Part shown: in pieces, positions 60,404 to 64,000 of the stretch
Layout of the letters: each line of letters begins with the position of its first letter
Position numbering within the stretch: position 1 is the first letter of the stretch
NCBI RefSeq assembly: GCF_963678635.1
Contig: NC_087063.1
Span: 30,950,599 to 31,014,598 of the forward strand
Source of the DNA: Symsagittifera roscoffensis
Taxonomy: Eukaryota > Xenacoelomorpha > Acoela > Convolutidae
Reading direction: 5' to 3'
DNA: 64,000 nucleotides
Program-made: the position numbers and the translations under genes
The notes under the pieces: model-generated
Database searches by the model: none
What the model was told of the DNA's origin: nothing
The model's input: the letters and a program-made list of their open reading frames with translations, nothing else

Positions 60404-61675
60404 CCCGCACCCAGTTTCAAGAGATAATAGACGACATTGACTATATTATGATTTTAGTAGCTGTCTTATTGAAATTGTAAAAAAATATATTATAATCAAT
60501 TATTAATTGATTATAATCTCTTGAAATCATTATTAAAAGATGCTAAATTTCAGAAATTTTATAATCAATTGTAATCAATTATAATAGAATAATTTGTAAA
60601 AAGTTTCAAGCGAATATAATCGATTATGAGAGATTTTCTGTATTTTTCGAATTTCGAAATTTCGAATATCAAAAATTTTGAATTTTCACATGTCCAAAAA
60701 AAACAAAAAACTGAAAAAAAACATGAAATGTTTTAGAAACTGGCGTATATTAGCATGAGTCATACCAATTAATTATTGTTGCCCCCGTAACCTGTACATA
60801 AAGTATTAAATTGACCCACTAGAATTGACCCTCTAGAGTTCACTCAGTCCTGGCAAAGCTGGAAATAACTATACTCCCCTCCCCCCAACTGCTCAGTCCT
60901 CTTCTTCACTAGTACCAGCCTCCTGCTCAAGGCACCCAACTCTTCGGTCACCCTTTTCACCTGCGCCCAACTCCTGCTCAAGGCACCCAAGTCTTCGGCC
61001 ACCCTCTTCACCTGCACCACCCTCCTGCTCATGGCACCGAACTCTTCGGTCACCCTCTTCACCTGCACCAACCTCCTGCGCGAGGCACTGAACAAGAGAA
61101 GCATCAGGGAGATCATATAAGAACAAGAGAACAACGTTGAAGAACATCTGAGTCGTTAATGGTTAGATAACAAAATTAGATAATGATTATTGATTAAATC
61201 CTTCAACTCGCTCTAAATATGTTCATATTGAATATTCTATCTTTAAATTCTATGATTATTGATTTTTATAATTAATTAGTTCACCAATTTTTTTTTGAAA
61301 AAGTCACAATTTATAATGCCTTTTAATCAATTATATGTGGTTTTCCGTATGATCTGTAATCAATTATAATGGATTATAAGAAACTATAACCTCTTAGAAA
61401 AAATCACGATTATAATCGATTATAATAGATTATAATCTCTTGGAAAATATCACGATTATAATCGATTATAATTGATTAAGAGATGTTCTGTTGCAACTAT
61501 AATCAATTCTAATGGATCATAAGAGATTATAATCTCTTGGAAAATATCATGATTATGTTTAATTTTAAATCCTTCAAAGACCTTATTTTGGTAACTACTA
61601 ATCAATTACAATTGTGAAAAAATCATCATAATAATCCGTTATAATCGATTACTTACGCCTAAATTTGGATGCGAG
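60404..61675 (-). mobile_element. Palindrome-rich CCCGCATCC MITE, copy 3 with inserted cargo
   Basis: The left end CCCGCACCCAGTTTCAAG and right end TTACGCCTAAATTTGGATGC are the two family termini in inverse orientation to 34272-35235. Clusters of the palindrome ATAATCGATTATAA lie at 60490-60640 and 61355-61640. At 1.27 kb it is about 300 bp longer than the full copy, mainly because of a GC-rich minisatellite near 60840-61135 that the other copies lack. Confidence 0.8.
60844..61134 (-). repeat. 51-bp GC-rich minisatellite with a 97-codon frame
   Basis: About three and a half units of 51 bp (CTCTTCGGTCACCCTCTTCA within each) occupy 60895-61090. Because 51 is divisible by 3 the minus-strand frame repeats a 17-residue unit, LVQVKRVTEELGALSRR, with changes that are mostly conservative (T/A, E/D, L/F). 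The heptad-like spacing of V and L suggests coiled coil or an amphipathic helix. The frame starts with a hydrophobic run (MISLMLLLFS). G+C content is far above the surroundings. It may be a captured fragment of a host gene; no promoter or splice signal is clear. Confidence 0.5.
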
Positions 61676-62204
61676 ATAGGCTTAACCCGCCTTGGCTGTA
61701 AAGCTGTACCGAAAAATGCATTTCAACTGATTCGCAATAATGCCTTCTAAATGAGATTCACAGATACTCAACTAAGAAATTAGATTAAAGCTATATGCCT
61801 TTGCGCTTTTCAGACAATCAGAAATTTTTTCAGTTCTTAAGATTAAGCACAGAAGTGAAGCAGCGCAAACTAGCCAAAACAAAATGAAACGAGAGCTAAG
61901 TCGGAACACAGTGGCGACAAAAATGAGGTCATCAAAATATTTGTACGTTGATCTTGATTTGAATTTAAAAAATTTCATTTTGAAAAAAAATGCCATGACA
62001 ATTGAATATAAATTAGAACTGGGAAAAAAACGATCTCTAAGGCGGTTTTATACCTTTATGAGATAACAGTATTTGGATTTTTTAAAAGCCAGTCTTAAAA
62101 AAATGAACTGCAATTTTTTACTTCCTTTTAATTAGGATTTTTGATTACAAAAAATTTTCATGTGGCAACATTAGCAATTTTTTTAATTGCTTGGCTTAAA
62201 ATGA
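61676..62204. other. AT-rich DNA, nothing recognised
   Basis: Frames of 60-74 codons on both strands overlap and are not recognised. Confidence 0.45.
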
Positions 62205-62495
62205 TCCCAAATCAAACAAAAATTTTTTTAAAAGAATAAAATGATTGTGTTTAGTTGAACACTCAAACCCGATAGCTTTGTTTTTCTAAAATTTAAACGA
62301 ACAAGAAAAATTTCATATACAAGGAATTCAATGGATTGTATAGAACCCATTGATATCCTTGTATATGAAAAATTTTTCTTTTGTTCCTTCAAATATTAGA
62401 AAAACAGAGCTATCAAATTTGCGTAATCAATAAAACAAAATCATTTAATTCTCTCAAAATTTTACAAACGTCACATGTTTTTGTTCGGTTTGAGA
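62205..62495. mobile_element. Foldback element with arms of about 130 bp
   Basis: The inner 36 bp pair almost perfectly: GAAAAATTTCATATACAAGG on the left with its inverse (62350-62388) on the right, around a loop near 62335-62345. Pairing continues outward through GATAGCT(T/C)TGTTTTTCTAA and AAATGATT to 'tcaaac..aacaaaaa'. No open frame is conserved. Either a small foldback transposon or a long hairpin capable of producing small RNA. Confidence 0.7.
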
Positions 62496-64000
62496 GAAAA
62501 CTTAGTCAGAAAATTAAAAAGAAACAGTCATTTGATAGTGCAAGAAAAGCTAATTTGTTTGCTTCGGTAGAAGATCAAAAAAACATATAGAAATCATTTT
62601 TGTGATAGAATAGTAGGTATGGTGAAGACAAGTTACCTAGTTTTACCAGAATTTTTGTATATTACGGTAAAAAAGAAATTAGGCAAATAGTGTTTGAAGC
62701 TTATTAAGGCAACGGTCTCTATTTTTTTTTGAACTTCAGTAAAATTTTGATTTAATAGTGTTTCGGCAAGACAATAGTTATCTAAAAATCACAAACCATA
62801 ATATGTTAGCCTTAGATCATAACATTGAATAATCACATTAACAATACAGTCGTTACGAATTTATAAAAATCTAAGTTTAAAGCATCATCAAATTGTCACG
62901 GTAATTTTCTCTAAATTTTGTTTATATGAAACAAGCAGGCCTGATACTATCATTCTTTCTCGCTCAACAATTATCCACTAGTGCCAGGATATTGTTTGTG
63001 GCTAATAATCATATCTGCGACCACAGTTGTTCATCATTTATTGTTGCAGGGCAAAATAGTTGATAAAAACAATAAGAATTGATCTTGAACGCAGTTCGAA
63101 CAACATTGGGTATTGGTGATTATGAGTTTACCTTAAAAAAAAGTTCTTGCAACAAAACTATCTTTGTTTTTCATGTGATCTAATTTTGGCTAATGCGACA
63201 ACTGGTCGAAAACGACAAACGGTAGTATTTTAGAGAAGCAGCGATTCGTAGAGCACCATTATTTGCAATAAGGAAAAATCAGCACTGTCAAAAACCTTTG
63301 ATGAGGTATCTACGAATTAAATAACCCGTTATAGAGAAATCAGACCAGTAAGGAAGGCAGCTTAAGAAGAGCTCAAGCTGCCTTAAAATTGAATTGTTTT
63401 GATAGTTTTTTCGAAAGTCAACCAATTGAGATCAATTTTTCAGATTTTTGCATTTTAGTAGCACACTCTTTTACTATTCTCAGTCTCTCTCCGCTTTTCT
63501 CCCATCATCTTATATTTTAAACTTTTTTTGGTATAAATCTATGATTGTGCTCGTTTGTTGTTCGGAAAGCGGTTAAGACGGCAAAATCTCTTCAGTCACG
63601 GTTGCTCGTCCTAACCCAAGTTGACTAAAAAAAACCACATGTTCAATCAGTAATGCGTCGTCCAACTCTCCGAAAAATGAAGCCCCTAGGGTACTGAGAC
63701 TTATTTAAATTTCTAGATCCTGTATGAGTGCAAGGACCACAAAAGATCTCTAAGCAAAAATCGCGTTTGTTGTTCTGCTTGGTATTTAGGAGCCAGTCCA
63801 AGTTACTGAGTTTCGCGCCCACGGGCCTGAGCAAAATCAAAACAGCATCCTTTGATTAGTACAACCGCAAAATTGTTTTGTACGGCATTGATTGAAGCCT
63901 TTTCAGAAATTAAAACAATCTGCGACAGCTTCCTACTTTGACAAATTTCTTTTAATAGTTGAAGCGCGCAATTTTATGTAGGCAGAATTACAAACGGTAT
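62496..64000. other. AT-rich DNA, one small hairpin only
   Basis: A 10-bp perfect stem AAGGCAGCTT / AAGCTGCCTT at 63354-63384 is the only structure I can point to. A 65-codon minus-strand frame at 63643-63840 is not recognised. Confidence 0.45.

Noticed and set aside
60844-61147. The second, overlapping minus-strand frame through the 51-bp minisatellite
   Set aside because: Glycine/glutamate-rich alternative reading without conservative changes between units; the other frame looks better.
1-64000. CRISPR arrays, bacterial operons or ribosomal RNA
   Set aside because: No regularly spaced repeats with unique spacers, no ribosome-binding sites with packed genes and no rRNA-like sequence; the content is eukaryotic.

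Overview
This is an AT-rich, gene-poor, repeat-dense stretch of an animal nuclear genome, probably an invertebrate. The basis is spliced-gene style sequence, Ty3/gypsy and Ty1/copia retroelements, hAT- and Mutator-type DNA transposons, a tRNA-headed SINE, satellites and long stretches with no reading frame. The gypsy pol style and the virus-glycoprotein capture would suit a nematode or another small invertebrate, but the sequence does not prove the lineage. There are no bacterial operons, no CRISPR array and no intact conserved host gene. The only host-like coding piece I can support is one candidate terminal exon near 30.0-30.2 kb, minus strand.

Layout. 1-13.5 kb: gene-free AT-rich DNA holding a decayed hAT MITE, an old tandem duplication of several kb (4.43-7.46 and 7.50-11.89 kb) and foldback insertions in its second unit. 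13.5-19.6 kb: a block with a strong strand-composition bias, its coding strand (minus) rich in A and C. It carries a broken virus-type glycoprotein gene followed by a 388-codon open frame of unknown family, and ends at a 200-N gap. 20.6-26.3 kb: a three-level nest of a palindrome-rich MITE, a MITE with AATTAGACG repeats and a Ty3/gypsy element; a nearly perfect 585-bp copy of the left flank plus part of the LTR sits inside the other LTR. 26.8-28.7 kb: an hAT MITE with perfect 8-bp target duplication, a strong 116-bp hairpin, and a 22-bp satellite of about 54 units that lacks stop codons in all six frames. 29-36 kb: candidate exon, a 1.15-kb foldback, a SINE, and a full-length palindrome-rich MITE flanked by degenerate repeats sharing the satellite core TTTCGACC. 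38.2-50.4 kb: a second hAT MITE with perfect 8-bp target duplication, a decayed copia-like fossil and an old Ty3/gypsy fossil with both LTRs. 51.9-59.3 kb: a cluster of three Mutator-like (MULE) elements, two with recognisable FLYWCH zinc finger and DDE transposase remains. 60.4-61.7 kb: a third palindrome-rich MITE that has captured a GC-rich 51-bp coding-like minisatellite. 62.2-62.5 kb: another foldback.

The genes do not work together as a pathway; the window is a record of nested and tandem mobile-element activity. The most promising items for novelty are the glycoprotein plus unknown-ORF block (13.5-19.6 kb), the CCCGCATCC palindrome-rich transposon family (three copies, one with a captured coding-like repeat), the six-frame-open satellite with dispersed relatives, and the template-switch-like patch in the gypsy LTR.
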